Source of the DNA: Daphnia carinata | Taxonomy: Eukaryota; Arthropoda; Branchiopoda; Diplostraca; Daphniidae | Length of the DNA: 64,000 nucleotides | Assembly (NCBI RefSeq): GCF_022539665.2 | Contig: NC_081337.1 | Span: 5,370,679-5,434,678, forward strand | Direction of reading: 5' to 3' | Part shown: one piece after another, positions 1 to 9,202 of the stretch | Numbering within the stretch: the stretch's first letter is position 1 | How the letters are laid out: the number at the start of each line of letters is the position of its first letter | Notes under the pieces: model-generated | What the model saw: the letters and a program-made list of their open reading frames with translations, nothing else | What the model was told of the DNA's origin: nothing | Databases searched by the model: none | Translations under genes and position numbers: made by a program

Positions 1-64
1 ATCTGATGGAATTTAAATGTGTTCCTGATTATTTTAATAACCTGAATGTACGTTATCAAAACAG

Positions 65-1223
65 AAAACAATAATACCCTGAAAAAAGTGAACGACGTCT
101 GTAACCTCCCGCCTCTGCTGAAGCCTAAAGATACGATTCAAATTGAATGCAGAGGCTACATTGAATTGTGGACGTTCAATTCCCACACCGAAGAATGTGA
201 AATGTACATATACGGTGGTTGTGATGGATCTGAGAATCTTTTCAACACCCATATGGCCTGTGAAGCCGCTTGCGGTGAATTCAGTACGTCGCATTTAAGT
301 TAACAATTTCTTTGTCTTTTCATAATTTTTGTTTGCCACGGCAGGTCGAAAAATGCACATGATAAACGGTGCAGAAATTCAAACAGGTATGATTGAACAA
401 GGCTTCGGCGTCGTCTTTATTATCGATCGCGTATTCATGACCCGTGATGAAGTCAGCGCTGTTTTCAACAAACATCCCAATACCGACCTTGGCATCTATG
501 GTTCAGCTGAACCGCATATTCAAACATTGACAAGTAAACCTGATGAACCAGAAGAATCCGAAGAACCTCTTGAAGTCACTGGAGCTACAGAAGTCATGGA
601 AGCCACAGAAGTGACAGGAGCTACAGAAATCACGGCAGCTACAGAAGTCACGGGAGCAACAGAAATCATAGACGTAACAGAAGTCATAAAAACCACTGAA
701 GCACAAAAAGCCGAGGAGCCCGAAGACGCGGAAGAAGCTGAAGAAGCAGAAGACGCTGAAGAACCAGAAGACGCTGAAGACGCTGAAGAAGCTGAAGACG
801 TAACGAAAACCGCAGAAGCAAAAGATACCGAACAAACAAAGAAAGTCGAAGAGGCGGATGAAACCGAAGAAGCCCAGGGAAACGATAAAAGTAAGTCGTT
901 TGACGTTTAATTTTGACACAAACATTAAATACAGTCTAGTCTTAGTCAATTACACCCCGGCACAAGTCGATGACGTCGAAGTTCAAAAAATGGCCTTGTT
1001 CGCTACCAAAGAGTTGAGTCAGAGCAACGAGGCAATGTCTCCGTTGGTCATGACCAGCATTCTCTCGGCTGAAAAACAAATCGCTCCTGACATTAAATAT
1101 CGCCTTCGTTTAGAATTCAAGGGTGGATCGGAAGAGACATTGATATACTGCACCGTGATAGTGGATGAAGCTGCTGCAGAGGGAGGTTTGCCAAAAATGG
1201 CCGAGTCTGATTGTGTAGATTGA
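65..1223 (+). CDS. Kunitz-FAS1-cystatin fusion protein, 5' partial
   Basis: Likely secreted protease-inhibitor protein; the start lies upstream of the window. Exons proposed: about 65-283, 345-890, and 940 or 946 to 1223; all joints keep the frame (phase 1). Exon one is a Kunitz domain: six cysteines with the hallmark YGGC, but 15 residues between the first two cysteines instead of the usual 8, and Arg after the second cysteine (the P1 position), suggesting trypsin-like targets. Exon two starts with the C-terminal strand of a FAS1 (fasciclin) domain (INGAEIQTG, then VVFIIDRVF) and continues into an acidic low-complexity tail built from ATEVTG and EDAEE repeats. Exon three is a cystatin-like domain (VDDVEVQKMALFATKEL) whose inhibitory loop is degenerate (QIAPD in place of QxVxG). 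An ATG at 46 follows an in-frame stop and is probably inside the upstream intron. Function as an active inhibitor is inference. Confidence 0.75.
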
Positions 1224-2028
1224 GAATAGACTCAAGGATGTGCAAAAAGCGTGATGACAAGAAGATCGACCTTTTTTAAAAATTTTAATTTTTAACATTT
1301 AAATCTTTTTACAAGTTTTTCTATCGCACTCTTGTGAGTAGTATAGTAGATTTTCTCGTGTCTTTCTCGCCTTTCTTGTAATCTTTCTATTAATGACAAT
1401 GATAAAACAAATTCAAAACTGCCCTCTGGTGACGTGAAAATTGCTACAGCCCGGAGGAACGAAAGTAGCTGGACGTAGCTTGAAATAGGCAACGGCATTG
1501 AAAGGATAACGACAACAAAGAAGAATGAAGGTCTTATTAATTACCTGGATAATACAGCATGGGATCGACCTGCTCACAGCATTTGCAATGCCAAAGCCGT
1601 TACGCAGGTTGCTGTGTCCTTGGTCGTGTTTAGAAGGTGATTACAGATTTCAACTGCTTTATTACGTTCTACTATTTATCAGAAGATAGTGTTCCCCTTT
1701 TGACAAAGACGGATCTGTCCAGCAGCTGTTTTTATTCGATTAACAATTTATTGCTCATTGAGCACAAAGTAGAAAAATTTAGGGGACACGCAATGTCATC
1801 TATTATCGCAAAGGCGTCCTTTCTCAATGCTTTTGGGCAACATTAACTGCAAAGACCTTGGGCACGACGGTCTGTGGGTTTTCGTGAGCCAAGGATCTAT
1901 AGACCGATCACGCACACCGTTCTGCAAATAAAAAGGTAGCCCTAACTATGATACTAATAGCACAAGTGACTGACTGTTTGCTCAGGTAAGACACGATGTT
2001 TTGGCCAGGGCAAATCAAACCACAAAAC
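1224..2028. other. Intergenic gap, no supported gene
   Basis: Noncoding A/T-rich sequence after the fusion gene. A 54-codon ORF begins at 1524 with a hydrophobic start (MKVLLITWII), and an overlapping frame at 1560-1630 is cysteine-rich, but neither has splice or family support. Nothing else recognisable. Confidence 0.5.
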
Positions 2029-2300
2029 ATGGCTCGGACAGTGGTAACTTCACTTCTTCTTTTGATGGTTATCTACTCCTTTGTTCGCCGTGTGTTCCAA
2101 CTGAAAGCGGTGGTTGACAGTACTGTTTCAGCAACGTTTATTGAGAACATTAATAACGCCAATTGGACCTCGTACATGACTTGTCACTTGCCAACTTGGC
2201 CGTCATAGTGCAGCTCATCATGGAACCCACTGCGTCCGTGCCTCTTGCTGGACTATTGAGAGGTAGTGACAAAAGTTGTTATTTATATTCTACTTCACTG
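2029..2300 (+). pseudogene. Probable decayed cystatin-family gene
   Basis: An ATG at 2029 opens a signal-peptide-like start (MARTVVTSLLLLMVIYSF) resembling the leader of the intact single-domain cystatin gene at 14125 (MAKIATTVLLLAIVAFI). The frame stops at 2208. A second frame from about 2169 continues with a helix-like stretch (HDLSLANLAVIVQLI) and EPTASVPLAGLLRGSDKS, which lines up loosely with the helix and the SEPVKLMKIVRADSE segment of the gene at 9203. The simplest reading is a cystatin copy broken by a frameshift. No QxVxG loop or C-terminal hairpin was found. Similarity is weak and judged by eye; it could also be chance. Confidence 0.33.
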
Positions 2301-2829
2301 TGGTACATTTGAAAGTCACTTTAGATTTTGCTAGCCGAACAAGATGCAAGGTCGGTAAAAATGCATTTTTTTTTTTTTTTGTAACCTGCACGAAATGCAA
2401 GACATGAATGTAACCGATTCCCGTTTTCAGAGGCCGGTTTGGTAAGGTGTGGGCTATAAGAAAATATATTTAACGTAAAAAAAAATAACAAAATTCCGTT
2501 CAACCAGATTTTTTTTTCTTCTTCTTTCTCTTTTCTTTCGCATTGCTAATGGAAAAGGCTAGAAAACTGACTAGAAACTAAGTGAAATCGAACAAAAAGT
2601 CAACGTGCATGAACTATAGTTTTACGTTTTCCCTTTCACCTTTCTATCAGATTGACTTTCCTTTTCACGCTAACGGGTAGAAACGTTCAAAACCAGACTA
2701 GAAATTTTGTGAAATCGAAGCAAAACGACGATACTTAAAATTTCTCCATCTTGTTAACATTCGTCCGATTTGAATTGTTTGCGTCAGTAACAGTTCTATA
2801 CTTCCTCATAGCGGTATCAATCACACAGC
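2301..2829. other. Upstream region of three-cystatin gene
   Basis: A/T-rich sequence with a T run near 2367 and poly-T/C tracts around 2510. It holds two copies of a motif of about 23 bases (2570-2592 and 2697-2720, core TAGAAA then GTGAAATCGAA) that recurs upstream of the next cystatin gene at 5660. No clear TATA box. Confidence 0.5.
2570..2720 (+). promoter_or_regulatory. Pair of shared upstream motifs of cystatin genes
   Basis: Two near-copies, ACTAGAAACTAAGTGAAATC at 2570 and ACTAGAAATTTTGTGAAATC at 2697, each followed by GAA. A third copy sits at 5660, about 180 bases before the six-cystatin gene. The shared position suggests a duplicated promoter element; binding partner unknown. Confidence 0.4.
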
Positions 2830-4608
2830 ATGGCTCCACATTATCTAACTACGACAGCGTGGCTCATTGTCATCGTGTTCATCGTCGACGAAGTGACTTC
2901 TAATTCATTGTTTAAACTTCGTGTTAAACGCGACAAACGTCCGACGGGAACACCCATCAGCTTACCGATTCAAACCACGTCGGCGGATGACGTTTTCCTC
3001 GGCGGTACAGGATCAATTGGTAGTGGATTCATTCAAACAAACTTCGACGAATCATCCCTAACTAAATTGCAAGTTCCCGGCATTTCACCCACGAGCAACG
3101 TTGGATTCTCGCCAGCAGTTAAAGACGACGATTCGCTCACTACCCTTCAGGCTCCCGGTGTTTCACGCCCCAGCTTTTCATCAGCTGACTTTGACGAATC
3201 ATCGCTGACAAGACTTCAGGTTCCTGGCTTCTCACGTCCAAACGTTGGTGCATTTACGTCAACTGATGACGACGAATCGCTCACAAAATTACAGGTTCCT
3301 GGTATCTCACGTCCAAACACTAGCACCTTTTCGTCTAATTTGGACGAAGCATCCCTTACCCAACTGCAGGTACCTGCCGTTTCACGGCCAAATAGCGGAG
3401 GCTTTTCCCCTATCACTTCGGATGATTCGTCGGGCAAACGTCAAGTCTCTACCAATCCACGCCCAGCTGGAAGTAAATTTACTGCCATTGATGTGAACGA
3501 TACCGACGTCAAAGAAATCGCAGCATTCGTCACTACGGACTTATCAAAAACGTTGGGTCGTCTGCGGTTGGTCAAAATCATAGACGCAGAAACTCAAGAT
3601 GTGGCCGGCAAGAATTATAAACTCACTCTGAGAATGAAGAATCTTTCTGAGGACGATGGAAAACATTTGATTTGCGAAGTGGTGGTCTTTGATCAATCAT
3701 GGACAAACACCCGCATCGTGAGGGAATCCGATTGCACGCCAACCAAAGCCACTCCAACGTCTACTGACGATGTCAGTTTAGATGTGGTAAATCCGTTCTC
3801 AATCAGCTTCCCACCGAACGCGGTGACTGATGCTTCGCTGACCAAACGACAAATACCTAGTACTCCACGTCCGATCGGTGGTGGGTATTCAACCATCGAC
3901 GTTGATGATGACGTCAAGGAAATCGCCCTCTTTGCTGGCACCGCCATCACAGCCAAACGGAATGCTGGGCCTGCCAAAGTAACCAAAATTGTCAAAGCTG
4001 AATCGCAAATTGTTGCTGGAACCAATTTCAAATTGACTTTGGAACTCACTCAACCAAGCGCTGCAATTGAGAAGCACATTATCTGTGACGTGGTCGTCTT
4101 CGATCAACCGTGGACCAAAACACGTCTACTGAGCGACTACAGTTGCAAGCAGAACAAAAACCCATCCATCACGACTGATAGTCTTGTTCTTGATGTCAAA
4201 GATAAAAAGAGTGGATCCTCATCCAGCACTGCCACTGACGCAGTCCCTAAACGCGAAACATTCAGTACTTCCAGTTCGCTTTCTGCTAAATTCTCTTCAG
4301 TCGATGTTGATGACCCTGACGTCAAAGAGGTGGCTGATTTTGCGATGAAAGTGGCCAACACTGCGGCGGCAACCAGTGGTCATTCTGCACCTGTTAAACT
4401 TGTCAAAATTCTCAAAGCAGAGTGGCAAGTAGTCGACGCCGATAGTAGAAATTTCAAACTCACTCTGGAGCTGGACGACGGAGCTGAGGAAAGTCTCCTT
4501 TGCGTAGTTTCTATTTTGGAGGAGTCTATATGGAAAAATAACTCATCGTGGACCAACTCACGTACTCTGACCGAGTCCACTTGTTTTGCAACTCGCAGGA
4601 GCGCGTAA
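2830..4608 (+). CDS. Secreted multicystatin precursor, three cystatin-like domains
   Basis: Intronless, 592 residues. Signal peptide at about 1-25 (hydrophobic AWLIVIVFIV), then RVKR near residue 35, a furin-type site. Residues about 70-210 are a mini-repeat array in which SLTKLQVPGISRP-like units recur every 22-27 residues without a cystatin fold. Three cystatin-like domains follow, starting near residues 214, 350 and 485. Domains one and two keep the inhibitory loop (QDVAG near 256, QIVAG near 393) and the second hairpin (DQSWTNT, DQPWTKT). Domain three has QVVDA, without the loop glycine, and an insertion before its Trp hairpin. Each domain is preceded by Lys-Arg (GKRQV, TKRQI, PKRET), so proteolytic release of single domains is plausible. 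Cystatins inhibit papain-like cysteine proteases; gut, defence or egg roles are not decidable here. An AATAAA lies just after the stop. Confidence 0.85.
   Translation: MAPHYLTTTAWLIVIVFIVDEVTSNSLFKLRVKRDKRPTGTPISLPIQTTSADDVFLGGTGSIGSGFIQTNFDESSLTKLQVPGISPTSNVGFSPAVKDDDSLTTLQAPGVSRPSFSSADFDESSLTRLQVPGFSRPNVGAFTSTDDDESLTKLQVPGISRPNTSTFSSNLDEASLTQLQVPAVSRPNSGGFSPITSDDSSGKRQVSTNPRPAGSKFTAIDVNDTDVKEIAAFVTTDLSKTLGRLRLVKIIDAETQDVAGKNYKLTLRMKNLSEDDGKHLICEVVVFDQSWTNTRIVRESDCTPTKATPTSTDDVSLDVVNPFSISFPPNAVTDASLTKRQIPSTPRPIGGGYSTIDVDDDVKEIALFAGTAITAKRNAGPAKVTKIVKAESQIVAGTNFKLTLELTQPSAAIEKHIICDVVVFDQPWTKTRLLSDYSCKQNKNPSITTDSLVLDVKDKKSGSSSSTATDAVPKRETFSTSSSLSAKFSSVDVDDPDVKEVADFAMKVANTAAATSGHSAPVKLVKILKAEWQVVDADSRNFKLTLELDDGAEESLLCVVSILEESIWKNNSSWTNSRTLTESTCFATRRSA
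3040..3470 (+). repeat. Coding mini-repeat, about 75-base period
   Basis: Six diverged units inside the three-cystatin gene, each with a D-D/E-S-L-T-K/R-L-Q-V-P-G core followed by SRP and an aromatic/Gly spacer (starts near 3046, 3127, 3193, 3268, 3343, 3420). They resemble the TKRQIPSTPRP linker that precedes real cystatin domains, but Lys-Leu or similar replaces Lys-Arg in the first five. Confidence 0.75.
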
Positions 4609-5106
4609 TCAATCAAGACCAATAAAAGTGTCGAAAATATTTGATCTTTGCGTTTAACCAATTTCGTTATTCATTGACCATTTAAACCATGTTGAGATAG
4701 TTTTGTTTTTCCTCGTTTCGTATGCAATAAACGACAATTTGATATTGGAATTCACTTGGCCCTTTTCTTACTCATCAACGCGTATGAAACATGCAAATGG
4801 GGGAAAGTATTTCGTGGCCTATTGGTCGCTAGATGAAAGTGCAAAACGTATTCGAAGTATTTTAGAGATCATAATGAGCAGCAATTAGTGACCACTTTTG
4901 AATTCCCTTAATTCAAAGAAATGTGTTTAATAAAAAAACACCTTGTTTCAAACGCATCATTTTTTTACTTGTATGCTAATATCTCATTTACGGCAGTTTA
5001 GTTGCATCATAAAATAAAAAGGAAGAGTGCGATATAGTTTGCCTAAGGTGCAATAAATTTCCAAATAAGGAAATGGACTGTGAAAAGGAATGGCTACTAA
5101 TTTACT

Positions 5107-5165
5107 GCCTGCCCTTGCCCTTTGTTACCTAAAGGATACTTGCCCTGCCCTTTGTTACCTAAAGG
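5107..5165. repeat. Short tandem duplication
   Basis: Two adjacent copies of a unit of about 30 bases whose shared core is GCCCTTTGTTACCTAAAGGA. Spacing between copies is only a few bases, so it looks like a recent local duplication. Confidence 0.8.
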
Positions 5166-5659
5166 AAGGGTAAGGTAATAGATAGATTCATTTTCTTTTT
5201 CACCCTTTCCATTTGCTTGTCGAAGTCAGTTCTGCATCGTGTCCACGCCGAGGTGGACGCCACGTCGTGGGCCTGCACAATTTTTTTTCGCTAATTGTTT
5301 CACGTTCTCGATCATTGGTGGAAGATGCTCACTTTCCCCTAGCGTCTAATGAGCAAAATGAAGAGAAGAAACGTGGTTTCGATTTTTCACTGGAATCTCC
5401 TTACATCTAGAGTTGTCCTTACCATCGAGTTTTTGAGAGCAAGTCTGCGAAGAGCTGGTAGATCTGTCCTCTTTCTCTGAGGGGAAAATTTCCACTTTTA
5501 CCGAATACCTAATGTTATCCACTTTGACTTGTTAGTCAAACACGACATATTCAATACCGATAAAACTAATTTGTTTGCCAGTTTTTACTTTTTTTCTTTT
5601 CAATAAGAATAACTTTCTCCGATTTTCTCTGAAACATTGCAGGAAAACTTGAATGTTCA

Positions 5660-5682
5660 ACTAGAAACTTGGTGAAATCGAA
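5660..5682 (+). promoter_or_regulatory. Shared upstream motif, third copy
   Basis: ACTAGAAACTTGGTGAAATC followed by GAA, matching the two copies upstream of the neighbouring three-cystatin gene. Role as a promoter element is inferred from position only. Confidence 0.4.
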
Positions 5683-5838
5683 TGGCGACGGCACCAATAT
5701 AACGTAATTCTCAATCTTATTTGTCATTCGTCACAAGTACAGTTTCGGTGTCGGTTGTATTTAACGTGGTGGAAATAATACCCTTTTTGCAGAAATCTTT
5801 TTACATTCCCCTAGCTGTTTGTGGATCCAAACCCAAAC

Positions 5839-8487
5839 ATGGGACACAAGCTGATTGCGACCCTTCTTTTCTTTTTGATTGTCATGGTATTGCTCATCGA
5901 CACTGCTGCTTTACCTTCACCAGAGAGGCGTCAGTTTCTGCCTTGGATTCGTCCGAAACGTGAAAAAATTCAGGCCAGCTCACCCATCAAGACTTCTGTA
6001 TCTGAAGGTTCGAATAATTCAGGCCCCATCGGAGGCGATTTTACCCCAATTGATGTTGAAGATGCTGAAGTGAGAGACATTGCCAAGTTTGCTACGACTG
6101 CCATAGCTAGCAGCCGGAATTCAGGACCTCTGCGTGTCACGAAAATTGTCAAGGCAGAAACGCAAGCTGTTGCAGGTACCAACTACAAATTGACGCTGGA
6201 ACTCAACCAGCTCGTCTCTGAAGGAGACCTTGTTTGCGACGTCGTCGTATTTGACCAACCCTGGACCGATACTCGGATTCTTAGCGAGTCCCATTGCATT
6301 TCGAACAAGAATCCTTCAATTTCAGCCAATGAACTTAGTTTGACTAGCTCCACCACTGCTGCCACACCGTCGACCGATGCTCCAAAACGACAACTTCCCA
6401 ACGTTTCACGGCAAATCGGCGGAGGATTCTATCCCATTGATGTGGATGACGTTGGTGTCAAGGAAATGGCCGGTTTTGCTGTTTCCACCATAGCCTCCAG
6501 TAGGAACTCTGGACCAGCTCAGCTTATCAGAATTGCCACGGCAGAATCGCAAATTGTTGCTGGCACCAACTACAAATTGACTCTCGAGCTTCACCAACCT
6601 ATCGCTGTCGACAAAGATATCATTTGTAAAGTGGCCATTTTTGATCAACCATGGACCAAAACGCGGATACTTAGCGAATCAAACTGTACCAAGATTGAGA
6701 ACCCAACTGATTCCATCGTGGAAATCCAATCTGACGGGGAGCTTCTCACAGACAGTGAACACGACACATCCAACACACCGAACAAGCGTCACATTCCTAG
6801 CAGTTCAAGCTCGACCACCAATGGATTTTTCAAACCAAATCCCGAGTTAACTTTAGTCAAAAAAGGGCAAACTCCTGAACGATTGATTGGCAGCGGACTC
6901 AGCAAAACGAAAGCCGTAGATGGTCAAGTCAACAAGAGTAAGATACCTGGTGCTCTGACTTCGCTCGATGATGTTTCTCTTGTTGATCTAACCGAGAGTT
7001 TTAACGACGGCCAAATTCTAAGCGGAGATGTTCCGGTTCAGGATGGATTCACTTCCATCGATGTGAATGACCCTGACGTCAAGGATATTGCTAGCTATGC
7101 CGCAACGACCATTTCATCGAGTAGAAATACCATCAACCTGAAATTACAGAAAATTCTAAGTGCCGAAACGAAAACTCTGCATGGATCCGACTTCAAATTA
7201 CAGTACATACTTACACTAGAGCTGGACCACTTTATCGCTGGAGCCAAAGGAGAAAATCTGTTATGCAAAGTGATTGTTTTTGATCACAAGGGAACTGAAC
7301 ACCGCAAAATGACCGATTCTCTTTGTTTACCTATTAAAAACGGAACAATCACATCTACTGACGAGGTCATTATTGACCCTTCAACACCAATTTTGAGCGG
7401 ATTTGCTGCCATCAACGTGACGAGTCCTGATGTGGCGGAAATGGCTGAATTTGCTACCTCTGTTATTTCTTCCAGCAAGTCGGGTCCTGTCAAACTCACC
7501 GAAATCGTCAAAGCTGAATCGCAAATTCACGCGGCTGGCAGAAATTATAAACTAAGTCTCAAAATGGACAACACAGTTAAGGAAGGTTCAGAAGGCAACC
7601 TCCTTTGTGAAGTCATTGTTTTCTATCAGACGTGGACCAACACCCGAATTCTGAGCGAATCCAACTGCCTGCCAATCAAAACATCAACGGTAGCTGGCCC
7701 GAGATATGTCCCACGTTACAAAGAAGACATTTCAATCCCCGTTTCTGAGCCTGCTGTCAGTCCAAGCCCGAATGTCACGGACCACTTTTCTCCGATTGAT
7801 GTGAATGATGCAAAAGTGAAGGAAATTGCCGCGTTCGCTACTGGTGCCATTTCTGCAAACAGCGACTCAGGACCCGCTGTACTGCTGAGAATTCTCAGAG
7901 CAGAATCGCAAGTGGTGGCCGGCAAAAATTATAAGCTAATCCTAGAACTGTTTGGAGCTGACAGAGATATTCTACTTTGCGATGTGATAGTTTTCGATCA
8001 CCCAAAGAAAAAAACTCGCATCTTAACCGATTCTAAATGCACGTCAAACAAGACTCCATCATTTAAAAGCCAGGAAACTCCTGGCTCCAGCACTTCGGCT
8101 CCAGTGGAAATTGATTTCAGAAATACCGATTGGACTCCTTTCACAAAACGTCAGGTTCCTGGAATTCCAGCTAGTTTATTAACTTCGGGTGGATTTTCTC
8201 CTGTTGATGTGGACAATGCCGAAGTCAAGGAAATGGCCAACTTTGCTACTAGTTCCATTAACGGCGCAAGTGATAGTCCCATAATTTTACAATTGATCAA
8301 AGTCGTCGATGCAGAAACAAAATTCCTTTTTGGCAAAAACTTTAAACTGATTCTGAGAGTGAAAAACATGGTCAAGGGAGTAGAAGGTGAAAATCTTCTT
8401 TGCGAGGTGGTTGTCTTTGACCAATCATGGACCAATACTCGCAAGCTCACCGAATCCACTTGCTTTGGAACTCGCAAAAACGCATAA
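5839..8487 (+). CDS. Secreted multicystatin precursor, six cystatin-like domains
   Basis: Intronless, 882 residues from the ATG at 5839; the frame is open to a GTG at 5821 but that is not a plausible start. Signal peptide is MGHKLIATLLFFLIVMVLL and beyond, then RPKR, a furin-type site. Six domains share the pattern G-F-x-x-I-D-V, a helix with FA, A-E-x-Q-x-V-A-G, NYKLTLEL, LLCEVVVFDQ, T-x-T-R-x-L-x-E-S-x-C. Inhibitory loops in order: QAVAG, QIVAG, KTLHG, QIHAAG, QVVAG, KFLFG. Domains one, two and five look inhibitory; three and six have lost the Gln, and four has an extra residue. Trp hairpins vary (DQPWTDT, DQPWTKT, DHKGTEH, YQTWTNT, DHPKKKT, DQSWTNT). Lys-Arg sites lie in several linkers (PKRQL, NKRHI, TKRQV). 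Paralogue of the gene at 2830. Inhibition of cysteine proteases is expected from the family; actual targets are unknown. Confidence 0.87.
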   Translation: MGHKLIATLLFFLIVMVLLIDTAALPSPERRQFLPWIRPKREKIQASSPIKTSVSEGSNNSGPIGGDFTPIDVEDAEVRDIAKFATTAIASSRNSGPLRVTKIVKAETQAVAGTNYKLTLELNQLVSEGDLVCDVVVFDQPWTDTRILSESHCISNKNPSISANELSLTSSTTAATPSTDAPKRQLPNVSRQIGGGFYPIDVDDVGVKEMAGFAVSTIASSRNSGPAQLIRIATAESQIVAGTNYKLTLELHQPIAVDKDIICKVAIFDQPWTKTRILSESNCTKIENPTDSIVEIQSDGELLTDSEHDTSNTPNKRHIPSSSSSTTNGFFKPNPELTLVKKGQTPERLIGSGLSKTKAVDGQVNKSKIPGALTSLDDVSLVDLTESFNDGQILSGDVPVQDGFTSIDVNDPDVKDIASYAATTISSSRNTINLKLQKILSAETKTLHGSDFKLQYILTLELDHFIAGAKGENLLCKVIVFDHKGTEHRKMTDSLCLPIKNGTITSTDEVIIDPSTPILSGFAAINVTSPDVAEMAEFATSVISSSKSGPVKLTEIVKAESQIHAAGRNYKLSLKMDNTVKEGSEGNLLCEVIVFYQTWTNTRILSESNCLPIKTSTVAGPRYVPRYKEDISIPVSEPAVSPSPNVTDHFSPIDVNDAKVKEIAAFATGAISANSDSGPAVLLRILRAESQVVAGKNYKLILELFGADRDILLCDVIVFDHPKKKTRILTDSKCTSNKTPSFKSQETPGSSTSAPVEIDFRNTDWTPFTKRQVPGIPASLLTSGGFSPVDVDNAEVKEMANFATSSINGASDSPIILQLIKVVDAETKFLFGKNFKLILRVKNMVKGVEGENLLCEVVVFDQSWTNTRKLTESTCFGTRKNA

Positions 8488-9202
8488 TGTGCTCAATCCA
8501 AAGTCTTGTGTCATTGTATTTCTAGTTAAACGTGTCAGCTGCATTTGTTACTCAATTTTGTTACGAAATGTTCTCCAGTAATGAAAATTATTCATTCAAA
8601 GCGCGTCTCAACTGGTATGGGGCTCTTCTTTTCTCCTGATGAAATACACACCAATTTGATATTGGTAATTAATCCGTATATTTTGGCACTCTTTATGCAT
8701 TTATTTTTTGCTGTTTTTGTGGGAATTTTAGCAACATATTTCTGCTTTATCAAGGTGAGGATTTTAATTACTACTTTTATTCAAATTGGGACAGAAAAGT
8801 GATTTAAAATTAAATTTCTTTTGTTTTTTTTTCCTTTAGTAGTTGCGGTAACCATTTGGTTAATTTACACACATCACGTTCTAAGCAGATCGTCGTCATC
8901 ACGTTGATCAAGAACGGTAAAGTATGTGCTCAACTCAGTCTAATCAAATATTAAGAACGCATCACGTCCTCGTGAAAAAGATGCTGGCTTGTCATCAACT
9001 ATTGCCTCAAGAGGAAAAGTTGTTGTGCCTTACAAATATTAGCGTAACCTCATTCCTGATTGCAATGCATCAATCGTACTGCATTTCAAACGAAAGAGTA
9101 TTGTGTTCTGATTTCATTTCAACCTATATATATGCCCTTTATCACACATTGGCTAGCAATAGGTTTTCAGTGTTTGTCGTCTCATCCAAGCTCTTCGTTA
9201 CG
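8488..9202. other. Intergenic gap and promoter of two-domain cystatin-like gene
   Basis: A/T-rich. An ORF from 8924 is in frame with the next gene and adds about 90 residues, but it spans the TATA box at 9125 and begins without an ATG, so it is read here as promoter and leader. Confidence 0.6.
9124..9133 (+). promoter_or_regulatory. TATA box of degenerate cystatin-like gene
   Basis: CTATATATAT ending about 70 bases before the ATG at 9203; a start site near 9155 would leave a leader of about 48 bases. This decides the start codon chosen for the downstream gene. Confidence 0.6.

Larger units (their letters stand above)
4609..5838. other. Intergenic gap between multicystatin genes
   Basis: Contains the AATAAA at 4621 for the upstream gene, a further AATAAA near 4929, a short direct duplication around 5107-5165 (GCCCTTTGTTACCTAAAGGA twice) and the motif copy at 5660. 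No gene seen; ORFs here lack homology and codon structure. Confidence 0.5.

Noticed and set aside
1524-1688. 54-codon ORF with hydrophobic start, and an overlapping cysteine-rich frame
   Set aside because: No conserved motif, no paired exon and the two readings conflict; kept only as a remark in the gap entry.
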